Source of the DNA: Algibacter sp045066735 | Lineage (GTDB): Bacteria; Bacteroidota; Bacteroidia; Flavobacteriales; Flavobacteriaceae | Assembly: GCF_045066735.1 (NCBI RefSeq) | Contig: NZ_JBISHH010000023.1 | Location: forward strand, 196,174 to 260,173 | Reading direction: 5' to 3' | Length of the DNA: 64,000 nucleotides | Shown here: positions 42,532 through 52,363 of the stretch, in pieces | Layout: each line of letters opens with the position of its first letter | Numbering within the stretch: the first letter of the stretch is position 1 | Translations under genes and position numbers: made by a program | Notes under the pieces: model-generated | Databases searched by the model: none | Told to the model about the DNA's origin: nothing | The model's input: the letters and a program-made list of their open reading frames with translations, nothing else

Positions 42532-45312
42532 TTATAAATTATTAATTGTCCATGAAACATAATACATTGATCCAATATGACCTGTACCAACTGCGGTGAA
42601 ATATTCATCTCCTAAAAGATTTGTTGCACCTGCCTTAAAAATAGATTTCATAGATGGAACCTTTAAGTTAATTTGTGCATCTACAACATGGAATTCCGGA
42701 ACAACACCATTAGCAAAAGTTGCTTCCCAATAATAATCGTCACTAAATCTATAGGCTACGTTAAACCCAAAGTTTTTAAACAAATCTGTATTACCAAAAG
42801 ACGCTTTAAATTTATGTTCTGGCGTATTAAAGTTTGTTGTAAAATCTGGATATGCTTCACTATCGAAATCTAGTTTTGCATAAGTATAACTTCCGCTTAA
42901 ATCGAAATCACCAAATACCTTGGTTGATAAACCAATAGAAGCTCCATATGAATTCACATTTGCCTCAGAATTTGTATATGTGCTATAGGCTTGGCTATCT
43001 CCATTTGCTAAAGCTGCAATAGATAAAGGCTCACCTACATTTCCGTAAAGCGGAGCAACCACAACTTCTTGAGAGATAAAATCTTTGTAACTATTGTAAT
43101 ATGCACTAAAATCTATAGTAATACCGCTAAATTTACCTCTATAACCTACCTCAGCGGAGGTTACTTGCTCTGGTTTTACTATATCTGGATTTGCAACTTC
43201 TAATACTGCTGGATTTCCTGTAGCAGCTAATTCTAATGCAGAACTCGCTGTGTAAGAATTATTGTAAGCTGCGGCTCCCGTTTGCGTTACCGAAGATTGA
43301 TTTGTTGCTGCAACTCCTCCTGGCGATAAATCGTAGTTTCTTGTCCATCTATCCAAATTGGTTGGTGCAGAACCTACCAAAATAGCTCTACCTGCATTTA
43401 AACCAATAAATAAATCTTGAGTTGTTGGGTTTCTAAACCCTGTTTGAACAGAAGCTCTAATATTATGATCTTGATTGAGTGTAAGGGCGGCAGAAATTCT
43501 TGGAGATACAAATCCATCAAAAAATTCAGACTTATCAAAACGAGCAGAACCTGTTAATTTTAACTCCATTTCTTCATTTAGCTCTATATTTTTCTGAATT
43601 TGAGTATAAATTCCAAATTCTGAATACGTAATAGGGCCATCGATATCAGTATAAATAGTACCTGAAGAATTTAAATTATATTTTCTATAAGATCCACCAA
43701 CTTGAATATCGGCAAAATCAATAAGATGACTGAAATTATAATTTGCATCGGCATGATAGTATTTTGATGCATCTTGAAACTTAGAACCCGTAGTTAAATC
43801 TGGATCATTTATACTTCTATTAAATGCAGCTACAAACTCATCAGACCCAGGAAGAAATCTACCAGTATCGGCAACTTCTCTTGCTGCAGCATGTGCTTGA
43901 GTTTCATTTGCGCCTCCAAGTGTTGCAGAAATAAATGCTCCTGTATATTCACCGAACCATGTATTATTATCTTTCCAAGCACTATTAATATTAATACCTG
44001 TAAAAACCATATCATAAGAATCTCCTGCTTTATCGGATACAACATAACCTCTTACAAAGAAATTATCATTTTTGAATTCAAGCTTATGTTGTTGTTGAAA
44101 AAAATTATTAATATTATATCTGTTTGTACCTTGATAAATTGTTGAACCCGTTCCAACCTTACCGACGTAAGATATTTCAAAATCATTTTCCCATGGACGG
44201 TAGTACAATCCCCAGTCAGATTTAATACTGCTTGCATTATAATTCGTTAAATCTCTTTCATCATACCCCGTTCTACTTACTTCAACTAGAGGCACCAGGT
44301 TCGCTAAAGCAGGGTTAGGAAGTTGAGCTAAAAAGTCTTCACTTTCAATTACATTTTTTAAATTGGTAGATACTTCATCCCCATAGACATTAATACCATC
44401 ATAGTCAATATTAGCTCTAGTTCCTCCAACATTAGTTTTATCTTCTTCGCTAACAGCTGCCCAGTCGGTTCCTTTTAAATAGCCAAAGTTAACTTTTGCA
44501 GCAAATTTATTACTAAACTTATATGCGGCACGAATACTAACATCAGTATATTCATTATCACCAGAAGCCTCTTGTGAAGTAATACCTCTTTTTACCGACG
44601 CACTAATACCTTGATGATCGAAAGGATTTTTACTTCTCATAAATAAAATACCATTAAAGGCATTTGCTCCGTATAATGCAGAAGATGCACCAGGAAGTAA
44701 TTCCACACTTAAAACATCGGTTTCCGTCATTCCTACTAAATTTCCAATAGGAAAGTTTAAAGCTGGTGTAGAATTATCCATTCCATCTACTAATTGCATA
44801 AATCTATTATTAGCAAATGTTGCAAAACCTCTTGTGTTTACAGATTTAAAAGTTAAACTATTGGTGTTAACATCTACCCCTTTTAAATTTTCTAAACCAT
44901 CATAAAAATCGGCAGATGCCGTATTTTTTATTTCTTTTAACCCAAAACGTTCTACTGTAACAGGAGATTCAAATATTCTTTCGGGAGTTCTAGATGCAGA
45001 AATAACGACTTCATCTAAAGAGTTACCTTCTTTTAATATAAAATCGATTTTTTGATTTTGCTTTGTGACTTGTATGGTAACAGTTTCAAAACCGACACTA
45101 CTAGCTTGAACTTTAAACGGTGGGTTTTGATTGTAGGTTAAAGAAAAATTACCATCAAAATCGGTAACATTTCCTGTAGAAGTGCCAAGAACTATAATAT
45201 TGGCTCCAGGAATAGGCTGACTATTATCGTCAACAACCGAACCTGTAATTGTTGTTTGTGAAAAGGATATGCCACAAAAAAACAACATAAAAAAAGAGAG
45301 AATTGCTTTCAT
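42532..45312 (-). CDS. TonB-dependent outer-membrane receptor
   Basis: A 926-residue receptor. The signal peptide is MKAILSFFMLFFCGISFSQ. A carboxypeptidase-regulatory-like domain follows (DDNSQPIPGANIIVLGTSTG), then a plug (SLDEVVISASRTPERIFESP, then LPGASSALYGANAFNGILFM) and a long beta-barrel. The stop is 2 bp before the start of the SGNH lipoprotein gene, so the two are strictly coupled. Receptor plus lipolytic lipoprotein suggests uptake of an ester-linked compound. I recall this gene pair near atpD in other Flavobacteriaceae. Confidence 0.94.
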   Translation of the reverse strand: MKAILSFFMLFFCGISFSQTTITGSVVDDNSQPIPGANIIVLGTSTGNVTDFDGNFSLTYNQNPPFKVQASSVGFETVTIQVTKQNQKIDFILKEGNSLDEVVISASRTPERIFESPVTVERFGLKEIKNTASADFYDGLENLKGVDVNTNSLTFKSVNTRGFATFANNRFMQLVDGMDNSTPALNFPIGNLVGMTETDVLSVELLPGASSALYGANAFNGILFMRSKNPFDHQGISASVKRGITSQEASGDNEYTDVSIRAAYKFSNKFAAKVNFGYLKGTDWAAVSEEDKTNVGGTRANIDYDGINVYGDEVSTNLKNVIESEDFLAQLPNPALANLVPLVEVSRTGYDERDLTNYNASSIKSDWGLYYRPWENDFEISYVGKVGTGSTIYQGTNRYNINNFFQQQHKLEFKNDNFFVRGYVVSDKAGDSYDMVFTGININSAWKDNNTWFGEYTGAFISATLGGANETQAHAAAREVADTGRFLPGSDEFVAAFNRSINDPDLTTGSKFQDASKYYHADANYNFSHLIDFADIQVGGSYRKYNLNSSGTIYTDIDGPITYSEFGIYTQIQKNIELNEEMELKLTGSARFDKSEFFDGFVSPRISAALTLNQDHNIRASVQTGFRNPTTQDLFIGLNAGRAILVGSAPTNLDRWTRNYDLSPGGVAATNQSSVTQTGAAAYNNSYTASSALELAATGNPAVLEVANPDIVKPEQVTSAEVGYRGKFSGITIDFSAYYNSYKDFISQEVVVAPLYGNVGEPLSIAALANGDSQAYSTYTNSEANVNSYGASIGLSTKVFGDFDLSGSYTYAKLDFDSEAYPDFTTNFNTPEHKFKASFGNTDLFKNFGFNVAYRFSDDYYWEATFANGVVPEFHVVDAQINLKVPSMKSIFKAGATNLLGDEYFTAVGTGHIGSMYYVSWTINNL

Positions 45313-45467
45313 TTATCTTAGTTAGTTTAGATTTAGAATAGCAATATATGTATATTAAGTATTATTTACACACAAAAAAGTAAAAAAATTATGCGCGCAT
45401 AGCACTTATTAACAAAAAACCATCGATAAAATTATGATTTTGACAAAAAAAGAGTGGTATAAATGAA

Positions 45468-45504
45468 AATCAGCCTGATTTCAATACTTGAAATCAGGCT
45501 GATT
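45468..45504 (-). terminator. Terminator after glmS
   Basis: A perfect 17-bp stem (aatcagcctgatttcaa / ttgaaatcaggctgatt) with a 3-nt loop. It is unusually long and perfect for this genome. Confidence 0.9.
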
Positions 45505-45527
45505 GAATTTTAACTTTATATAAAATA

Positions 45528-47381
45528 TTACTCTACCGTAACAGATTTTGCAAGGTTACGCGGCTGATCGACATTTTTGTCTAGCAGCACAGCAATATGA
45601 TAAGATAATAATTGTAGTGGAATGGTTGTTAATAAAGGAGAAAGCGACTCTAAAGTTTCTGGAACTTCAATAACATGATCGGCTAACTCTTTAACTTGTA
45701 CATCACCTTCGGTAACTATACCAATAATTTTACCCTTTCGAGATTTAATTTCTTGAATATTACTTACTACTTTTTCGTAATGTCCTTTTTTTGTTGCAAT
45801 AACAATAATTGGCATATTCTCGTCAATTAAAGCTATTGGTCCATGTTTCATTTCTGCCGCAGGGTAACCTTCAGCATGTATATATGAAATCTCTTTTAAT
45901 TTTAATGCACCTTCTAAAGCTACAGGAAAGTTAAAACCTCTACCTAAGTAAAGCATGTTTCTGGCATCTTTATAAATATCTGCAATCTTTTTAATAGTTG
46001 CATCTGACTCTAAAGCTTGTTCCACTTTTTTAGGAATCATTTCTAACTCTAATAAGTGCTGACGGAAATCTGAACTACTAACAGTTCCTTTTGCTCTTGC
46101 AAGTCTTAAAGCCATAAGCGTTAAAACTGTAATTTGAGTTGTAAAAGCTTTTGTAGATGCTACCCCAATTTCCGGACCTGCATGTGTATAAGCTCCCGCA
46201 TCTGATTCTCTAGCAATAGATGAACCAACCACGTTACAAACACCAAAAACAAAAGCACCTTTAGATTTCGCTAATTTAATAGCAGCTAAAGTATCGGCAG
46301 TTTCACCAGATTGTGAAATAGCGATAACAATATCGTTTTCTGTAATTATAGGATTTCTATATCTAAATTCTGAAGCGTATTCAACCTCAACAGGTATTCT
46401 AGCTAAATCTTCAAAAATGTATTCTGCAACTAAACCAGCATGCCAAGATGTTCCACAAGCTACAATGATAATACGATTGGCATTTAAAAACCTTTTCATG
46501 TTATCTTCAATACCTGCCATTTTTATAATAGCGTCGTTGCGTAACAATCTACCTCTATAAGTATCGGTAATAGCTTTTGGTTGCTCGTATATTTCTTTCA
46601 GCATGAAATGATCGTATCCACCTTTTTCAATTTGCTCAAGATTTAACTGAAGCTCTTGAACGTATGTATCAACGATAGAATCATCTTTTATTTTTCTTAC
46701 TTTTATTCCTTTATGGAATCTAATAACCGCCATTTCTTCATCTTCTAAATAAACGGCATTTTTGGTGTATTCTAAAAAAGGAGAGGCGTCACTAGCGATA
46801 AAAAACTCATCTTCATTTTCACCAATACCAATAGCTAACGGACTTCCTAAACGAGCCACAACTACTTCTTCTGGCTTATTTTTATCGAAAACAGCAATAG
46901 CATAAGCACCAACAACTTGGTTTAATGCAATTTGAACTGCTTTTCCTAATTTTACTTTTTCTTTCTTTTTTACATCTTCAATTAAGTTGATAAGAACTTC
47001 CGTATCTGTATCTGACTGAAATGTATATCCTCTTGATTTTAATTCTTGCTTAAGAGCATCGTAATTTTCAATAATTCCATTATGGATTATTACTAACTCC
47101 CCAGAATTTGATAGATGCGGATGAGAATTAACATCGTTTGGCACACCATGAGTTGCCCAACGCGTATGGCCAATACCAACACTACCTGTTTTAGTTATTT
47201 CTGCAGTAGCGCGTTCTTCTAAATCGGCTACTTTACCTTTAGTTTTGGCTACCTTTAGGTCTTTCCCATCAAAAAGAGCAATTCCAGCACTATCGTACCC
47301 TCTATACTCTAATCGTTTTAAACCTTCAATTACTATCGGATAAGCTTCTCTGTATCCAATATAACCTACAATTCCGCACAT
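45528..47381 (-). CDS. glmS: Glucosamine-fructose-6-phosphate aminotransferase
   Basis: Makes glucosamine-6-phosphate from fructose-6-phosphate and glutamine, the first step to UDP-GlcNAc for wall and LPS. 617 residues. The N-terminal glutaminase domain begins with the nucleophile Cys (MCGIVGYIG, Met removed) and carries HTRWATHG. Two SIS domains bind the sugar phosphate (for example CGTSWHAGLVAEY and AISQSGETADT), and the C-terminus ends PRNLAKSVTVE. It is the last gene of the GT5-like/DUF4270/glmS unit, 12 bp after DUF4270. No glmS ribozyme is visible upstream. Confidence 0.98.
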   Translation of the reverse strand: MCGIVGYIGYREAYPIVIEGLKRLEYRGYDSAGIALFDGKDLKVAKTKGKVADLEERATAEITKTGSVGIGHTRWATHGVPNDVNSHPHLSNSGELVIIHNGIIENYDALKQELKSRGYTFQSDTDTEVLINLIEDVKKKEKVKLGKAVQIALNQVVGAYAIAVFDKNKPEEVVVARLGSPLAIGIGENEDEFFIASDASPFLEYTKNAVYLEDEEMAVIRFHKGIKVRKIKDDSIVDTYVQELQLNLEQIEKGGYDHFMLKEIYEQPKAITDTYRGRLLRNDAIIKMAGIEDNMKRFLNANRIIIVACGTSWHAGLVAEYIFEDLARIPVEVEYASEFRYRNPIITENDIVIAISQSGETADTLAAIKLAKSKGAFVFGVCNVVGSSIARESDAGAYTHAGPEIGVASTKAFTTQITVLTLMALRLARAKGTVSSSDFRQHLLELEMIPKKVEQALESDATIKKIADIYKDARNMLYLGRGFNFPVALEGALKLKEISYIHAEGYPAAEMKHGPIALIDENMPIIVIATKKGHYEKVVSNIQEIKSRKGKIIGIVTEGDVQVKELADHVIEVPETLESLSPLLTTIPLQLLSYHIAVLLDKNVDQPRNLAKSVTVE

Positions 47382-47393
47382 ATGTTGATGTTT

Positions 47394-49067
47394 TTAATTA
47401 TTTGGTTCTGTATAAAACACTTTAAATTTCATTATTTTCTCGTCATCAACGCTTTCATTAGAACCATACAACACTGTACCTCTTGGAGTAATAACCGATG
47501 CTGCTGGAACATTAGTTACATCTTCAGTATCACTATCCGCAACTTCAGCATTTGTTATATAATTCACGTTGGTTGATAAAACTAAACCAATTTTGGTGTT
47601 CGTTGAATCGTTGACCAAGATATTATTTAAATGCTCTGTTAAACGAATTTTATATTTATAATTACCATTTTCATCGATAACACGTTGACCTAGACTAATT
47701 ATCTTAGAATTAAACGGATCGGTACTAGATTCGATTGGATCGAATTGATAATCGATAGTAGATTGACTATTATTTACATCGTAGGCATAGATTCTATCAA
47801 AATGGCTATAATTTTTACCATTAGAATCATCTGGAAACGCCTGCATAACCTCATTTTCAGTCACAACAAGTTGCGCATCGTTTACTAAACGGTTTAAAAC
47901 ATAATTACCGTCCTCGTCTTTTTCATAATCATCTCCACTAGGAATTCTAAAACTATCTAAGAAATCTTTTTTAGCGGCATCATCTTCAAATAAATCGACA
48001 ACAGCCATAGAGTTTCCTGAACCTTTTAGGTATAAAGTTTGGTCGCCATTAGTTTCATCTCCATCTGCTAGAGTAACCTCTGTAATGCTATTTACAAAAG
48101 TATTTAATGTATTACCTGCAAAAGATAAAGTATAAGTACCTTCGAGAGTTTCATCTACAGTTGTAGAATCGTAATTATAATTTATAACAATATTGGCTTC
48201 GGTAGATGCCATATTTAATAACACCATGTTACCGTCGTCGTCAATCGCTTCCGCTTTAAAAAACAGACCTCTAAAATAATTTTTAAAGTTATTTACGTTA
48301 CTCAACTCTGCCCCGCCTTCTTTATTAATTATTAAATTTGTCCAAAACTCAGTATCTAACTCTACTTTATAAGCTGGTGCACTTCTTGTTGTTAATTCAT
48401 CATCAGTTCCCGCATCTGTAACCGTAATAATAACAGAGTTACTAGGTGTTACATTTACTGGGCCATAAATTAACTGCTCTTTTAAATTATCGAAATTAAT
48501 AATAGAACTCCCATTATAAACCATATTATCAGAGCTTCCGTCTGAATATGAATAATACTTTTGAGCAGAAACTCCGTCGAGATCAGTATCTCTTAAAAAA
48601 TAATCGTTTTTATAAATAGATAGCTTAAACGGTTTTACTGCGCCTGCATAATCACCATAAAGAGAATCTTGAATAGTGTATTCCGCATTACCATCTTCAT
48701 CGTAATTATTAATTCTACTATAGTAAGGAATTGTAAGTACAACTGAAGTTATCTCTGGATTATCACCAAAATCAGGATCATAACTAGATGGGGTTACTTG
48801 TGTAACAATACTTGCTGTAGTTTGCCCATAAGCTGGATCATTAAAAACTCCTAATAAGTAAGATGATAAACCATTTACTTGTACAGATTCTGTTTTTTTA
48901 TTGTAGGCTACAATAGGAATTTCGTATGAATTAGTGCTAAAATTAGCATTATCTTTTCCTAGAACTGCGCTGTCTAATTCTGTAAACTCTTTGTCGCAAG
49001 CAACAAAACCAGTTAATACAAATACGAATGCCGCAGAGAATTTAAGGGCTTTAAATGTCTTTTTCAT
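47394..49067 (-). CDS. DUF4270 family lipoprotein
   Basis: A 557-residue exported lipoprotein. The signal MKKTFKALKFSAAFVFVLTGFVAC places the lipidated Cys at 24, followed by DKEFTELDSAVLGKDNANF, the N-terminal pattern of DUF4270. The rest is beta-rich, with VPAASVITPRGTVLYGSNESV near the C-terminus. These lipoproteins are widespread in Bacteroidota, often beside glycogen synthase-like and glmS genes; their function is unknown. It lies 28 bp downstream of the GT5-like gene. Confidence 0.88.
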   Translation of the reverse strand: MKKTFKALKFSAAFVFVLTGFVACDKEFTELDSAVLGKDNANFSTNSYEIPIVAYNKKTESVQVNGLSSYLLGVFNDPAYGQTTASIVTQVTPSSYDPDFGDNPEITSVVLTIPYYSRINNYDEDGNAEYTIQDSLYGDYAGAVKPFKLSIYKNDYFLRDTDLDGVSAQKYYSYSDGSSDNMVYNGSSIINFDNLKEQLIYGPVNVTPSNSVIITVTDAGTDDELTTRSAPAYKVELDTEFWTNLIINKEGGAELSNVNNFKNYFRGLFFKAEAIDDDGNMVLLNMASTEANIVINYNYDSTTVDETLEGTYTLSFAGNTLNTFVNSITEVTLADGDETNGDQTLYLKGSGNSMAVVDLFEDDAAKKDFLDSFRIPSGDDYEKDEDGNYVLNRLVNDAQLVVTENEVMQAFPDDSNGKNYSHFDRIYAYDVNNSQSTIDYQFDPIESSTDPFNSKIISLGQRVIDENGNYKYKIRLTEHLNNILVNDSTNTKIGLVLSTNVNYITNAEVADSDTEDVTNVPAASVITPRGTVLYGSNESVDDEKIMKFKVFYTEPNN

Positions 49068-49095
49068 AAGTTGTTTTAAATGAATTTTGAGAAGG

Positions 49096-49905
49096 CTAGC
49101 CTAAAACTTCGTTGTTAAAGAAGTTTGTATAAGCTTCACCAAATTCATCTTTGCTTTTATACTCTAAAATAGGTTTATTAGATGCTTTTATGTAAGCATC
49201 TACTTCTTCTGTTATATCTTCAGACCCTACAATTAGCGCATCGGAGTAATCAATAGCAACTTTCATTAAGTTGTTGTAAGTTGGTTCTTCGAGCACCTTT
49301 ATAGCATCTTCATTAATATTGTCAAATTTAACTTTATTAATCATATCTTTATTTAACGTATTGTTAAAACTTTGATTGTATATCGAAGTCACAATTTTAC
49401 TTTGGTTAAATAAAGGCTCGTCTTTATAATATTCTTTTAAATAAACTGGCAATAAAGAAGCTAACCAACCATGTACATGTATAATATCTGGAGACCAGTT
49501 TAGTTTTTTAACGGTTTCTATAACACCTTTTGCAAAGAAAATAGCACGCTCATCATTATCTGAAAATAATTTTCCAGCTTCATCTGTTAACGTTGCTTTT
49601 CTTTTAAAATACTCATCATTATCAATAAAATAAACCTGAATACGCTCTTTTGGAATAGAGGCCACTTTAATAATTAACGGCATATCTAAATCGTTAATCA
49701 CTAAATTGATACCTGATAATCTGATAACTTCGTGTAACTGATGTCTTCTTTCATTAATATTCCCGTATCGAGGCATGAAGATTCTTATTTGCCCTCCTTG
49801 TTGATTTACTAATCTTGGCGCTTCAAACGACATTGACGAAATCTCTGTTTCCGGTAAATAAGGAACTACTTCAGATGATACGTATAATACCCTCTTATCT
49901 TTCAT
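49096..49905 (-). CDS. Glycogen synthase-like protein, N-terminal GT5 domain only
   Basis: A 269-residue protein corresponding to the N-terminal Rossmann half of GT5 glycogen synthases (usually about 480 residues); the C-terminal nucleotide-sugar-binding half is absent. The first helix reads YVSSEVVPYLPETEISSMSF, so the ADP-glucose-binding KTGG motif at the equivalent site is missing. Features of GT5 remain: FMPRYGNINERRHQL, SPDIIHVHGWLASLLPVYL and SIYNQSF. It is therefore unlikely to make glycogen and may be regulatory or have another role. I recall the same shortened form beside panC in other Flavobacteriaceae. It heads the unit leading to glmS and is divergent from panC. Confidence 0.85.
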   Translation of the reverse strand: MKDKRVLYVSSEVVPYLPETEISSMSFEAPRLVNQQGGQIRIFMPRYGNINERRHQLHEVIRLSGINLVINDLDMPLIIKVASIPKERIQVYFIDNDEYFKRKATLTDEAGKLFSDNDERAIFFAKGVIETVKKLNWSPDIIHVHGWLASLLPVYLKEYYKDEPLFNQSKIVTSIYNQSFNNTLNKDMINKVKFDNINEDAIKVLEEPTYNNLMKVAIDYSDALIVGSEDITEEVDAYIKASNKPILEYKSKDEFGEAYTNFFNNEVLG

Positions 49906-49995
49906 ATGTTTATTTTTGATGACTTTTAACTTATTTTCAATAAAAATTAGCAGTAAAAACCTTTAGTTTGCTACGAATTCTCATTAAAAAACACG

Positions 49996-50003
49996 CAAAA
50001 GTA
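49996..50003 (-). promoter_or_regulatory. -7 element of the GT5-like/DUF4270/glmS unit
   Basis: TACTTTTG followed by C on the minus strand, 90 bp before the ATG; it matches the consensus exactly, but the -33 side is poor. Confidence 0.5.
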
Positions 50004-50034
50004 CAAAATTTTATGCAGATTGCTTGTAAAATCT

Positions 50035-50042
50035 TAAGTTTG
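50035..50042 (+). promoter_or_regulatory. -7 element of the panC-panD unit
   Basis: TAAGTTTG followed by C, 24 bp before the GTG start of panC. It lies about 30 bp from the divergent element at 49996, so the two promoters are almost back to back. Confidence 0.5.
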
Positions 50043-50066
50043 CAAGCGTTAAATTTTAAATAAAAG

Positions 50067-50918
50067 GTGGAAGTTTACTCGGAAAAACAACAAATTACGG
50101 CTGCAATTGATGCCAAAAAAGCTAAAAAACAAACTCTAGGATTAGTACCTACCATGGGTGCTTTACACGAAGGACATTTACAATTAGTAATAAAGGCTTT
50201 AGAAGAAAACGATCTAGTTGCGGTTAGCATTTTTGTTAACCCAACTCAATTTGATAATTCTGATGATCTCGACAAATACCCGAGAACTTTAGAAAACGAT
50301 ATTGCATTATTAAAAACAGTAAGCGAAACCAGAATTATGGTTTATGCTCCCACTGTAGATGATGTTTACGATGGTAATACCGTTTCTGAAACTTTCGATT
50401 TTGATGGATTAGAACATGAAATGGAAGGCAAGTTTAGAAATGGGCATTTCGATGGTGTTGGCACCATTGTAAAACGTCTTTTTGAAATTGTAAAACCAAA
50501 CAAAGCTTATTTTGGTGAGAAAGATTTTCAGCAACTACAAATTATTAAAAAGCTAGTTGAAAAACATCAAATACCACTAGAAATAGTAGGATGCAAAATT
50601 CATCGCGAAACTAACGGCTTAGCAATGAGCTCTAGAAACACAAGATTAAAACCGGAATATAGCACCGCTGCCCCCTTCATATATGAAACACTAAAAACTG
50701 CCAAAATAAAATTTGGCACAAAAAGTGCTAATAAAGTAAAGGAATGGGTTGAGAAACAATTTAAAAATCATGACTTATTAAAATTAGAATATTTCATAAT
50801 TTCCGAAGTTGAAACCTTAAAACCATTAAAACGAAAATCGAACAACAAAGCATATAGGGCATTTATAGCAGTGTATGCAGACGATATTAGACTTATTGAT
50901 AATATCGCACTAAATTAA
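50067..50918 (+). CDS. panC: Pantothenate synthetase
   Basis: Joins pantoate and beta-alanine using ATP to form pantothenate, the vitamin precursor of CoA. 283 residues; the start is a GTG, because an in-frame stop lies just upstream and the N-terminus then matches the family. Signatures: GLVPTMGALHEGHLQL (HxGH nucleotide motif), VNPTQFDNSDDLDKYPR, YFGEKDFQQLQII and AMSSRNTRL (KMSKS-like). Next to panD, 13 bp upstream, so both halves of beta-alanine supply and use are cotranscribed. Confidence 0.97.
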   Translation: MEVYSEKQQITAAIDAKKAKKQTLGLVPTMGALHEGHLQLVIKALEENDLVAVSIFVNPTQFDNSDDLDKYPRTLENDIALLKTVSETRIMVYAPTVDDVYDGNTVSETFDFDGLEHEMEGKFRNGHFDGVGTIVKRLFEIVKPNKAYFGEKDFQQLQIIKKLVEKHQIPLEIVGCKIHRETNGLAMSSRNTRLKPEYSTAAPFIYETLKTAKIKFGTKSANKVKEWVEKQFKNHDLLKLEYFIISEVETLKPLKRKSNNKAYRAFIAVYADDIRLIDNIALN

Positions 50919-50931
50919 TTATCTTTGCCGC

Positions 50932-51282
50932 ATGCAAATTCAAGTAGTAAAATCTAAAATACACAGAGTAAAAGTAACCGGTGCCGACTTAAACTACATT
51001 GGTAGTATCACTATTGATGAGGATTTAATGGAAGCCGCTAACATTATTCAAGGTGAAAAAGTTCAAATTGTAAATAACAATAACGGCGCTAGACTAGAAA
51101 CCTATGCCATTCCTGGACCAAGAAATAGTGGGGAAATCACCCTAAACGGAGCCGCGGCACGACTAGTTGCTCCTGGCGATGTGCTTATTTTAATAACTTA
51201 TGCTTTTATGGATATAGAAGAAGCTAAAGTTTTTAAACCGTCGTTAGTTTTCCCTGACGAAGCGACCAACTTACTCAAATAA
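50932..51282 (+). CDS. panD: Aspartate 1-decarboxylase
   Basis: Makes beta-alanine from aspartate for pantothenate synthesis. The 116-residue proenzyme is cleaved at Gly24-Ser25 (YIGSITID) to form the catalytic pyruvoyl group. Other family traits are SKIHRVKVTGADLNY at the N-terminus and NGAAARLVAPGDVLILI. It follows panC by 13 bp. Confidence 0.97.
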   Translation: MQIQVVKSKIHRVKVTGADLNYIGSITIDEDLMEAANIIQGEKVQIVNNNNGARLETYAIPGPRNSGEITLNGAAARLVAPGDVLILITYAFMDIEEAKVFKPSLVFPDEATNLLK

Positions 51283-51287
51283 GCCAT

Positions 51288-52268
51288 TTGAATAAACGAG
51301 CAAAAAATATACTTAAAATTACACTCCCATTATTATTGGGAGTTTTTTTAGTCTGGTATTCACTATCGAAAGTATCTATTAGTAAAGTTATTGAATACGC
51401 ACAAAACGCCGATTATACCTGGATTATTTTAGGTGTTTTTCTCGGTTTATTAAGTCACCTATCTCGCTCTTATCGCTGGCTTTTTATGCTAGAACCCATG
51501 GGTTACAAAATAAAATTTGGCAATAGCATTATGGCCGTTTTTGCAACCTACTTAATAAATTACACCATACCCAGAGCAGGCGAAGTTGCCCGAGCGTCTA
51601 TATTAACAAACTATGAGGGCGTACCTTTTGAAAAAGGCTTTGGAACCATTGTTGCTGAGCGCATTGCCGATATGTTAGTTATGCTAGGTATTATTGCAAT
51701 TACACTTTTTCTACAATTCGATTTTATATATGGTTTCTTAATTGAAAAGTTTAATCCCTTAAAAATCGGAATTGCTCTTTTTATCTGCGTAATACTCGGT
51801 CTATTATTTCTAAGATTAATAAAACGAAGTAAATCCAAACTCGCTTTAAAAATTAGAAATTTCGCTAACGGACTTATTGAAGGCGCACTAAGTATTTTTA
51901 AAATGAAGAAGAAATGGGCATTTATCTTTCACACTCTTTTTATTTGGGGAATGTACTTACTCATGTTCTACGTCACTTCATTTTCTATAACCGAATTGCA
52001 TGGCATTTCCGCTGGAGCAATTTTAATAGGTTTTATATCGGCGAGCTTTAGTATTGCCGCAACTAACGGAGGTATTGGCTCCTACCCTTTAGCTATTTAC
52101 GCCGCATTCTCTATTTTTGGTATTGCAGAAGAACCAAGTATCGCTTTTGGATGGATTATGTGGGCCTCGCAAACGTTAATGGTTATTCTTTTTGGAGGTA
52201 TTTCTCTAATTTACTTACCAATTTATAACAGGAAGAAAACCGTAAAGCAAGAACCGCCAGCACATTAA
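51288..52268 (+). CDS. YbhN/UPF0104 family flippase-like membrane protein
   Basis: A 326-residue integral membrane protein with about eight hydrophobic segments, related to the transmembrane half of lysylphosphatidylglycerol synthases (UPF0104). Motifs are GLLSHLSRSYRWLFMLEP and YLINYTIPRAGEVARASIL, followed by GTIVAERIADMLVML. The predicted start is a TTG 5 bp after the panD stop; no better start lies nearby. Members are thought to move lipids across the inner membrane or supply acceptors for modification. The link to panC-panD is by proximity only. Confidence 0.87.
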   Translation: MNKRAKNILKITLPLLLGVFLVWYSLSKVSISKVIEYAQNADYTWIILGVFLGLLSHLSRSYRWLFMLEPMGYKIKFGNSIMAVFATYLINYTIPRAGEVARASILTNYEGVPFEKGFGTIVAERIADMLVMLGIIAITLFLQFDFIYGFLIEKFNPLKIGIALFICVILGLLFLRLIKRSKSKLALKIRNFANGLIEGALSIFKMKKKWAFIFHTLFIWGMYLLMFYVTSFSITELHGISAGAILIGFISASFSIAATNGGIGSYPLAIYAAFSIFGIAEEPSIAFGWIMWASQTLMVILFGGISLIYLPIYNRKKTVKQEPPAH

Positions 52269-52363
52269 GATTTCAGGACACAGAGCGCAACACTTTTCTT
52301 TTTTTGAATTCTAATCGCTTATTTCTTACCTTGCCATAATTAAATCTCAAATCATTTTTTAAA

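Noticed and set aside
47382..47393. glmS ribozyme upstream of glmS
   Set aside because: Only 12 bp separate glmS from the upstream gene, leaving no room for a ribozyme.
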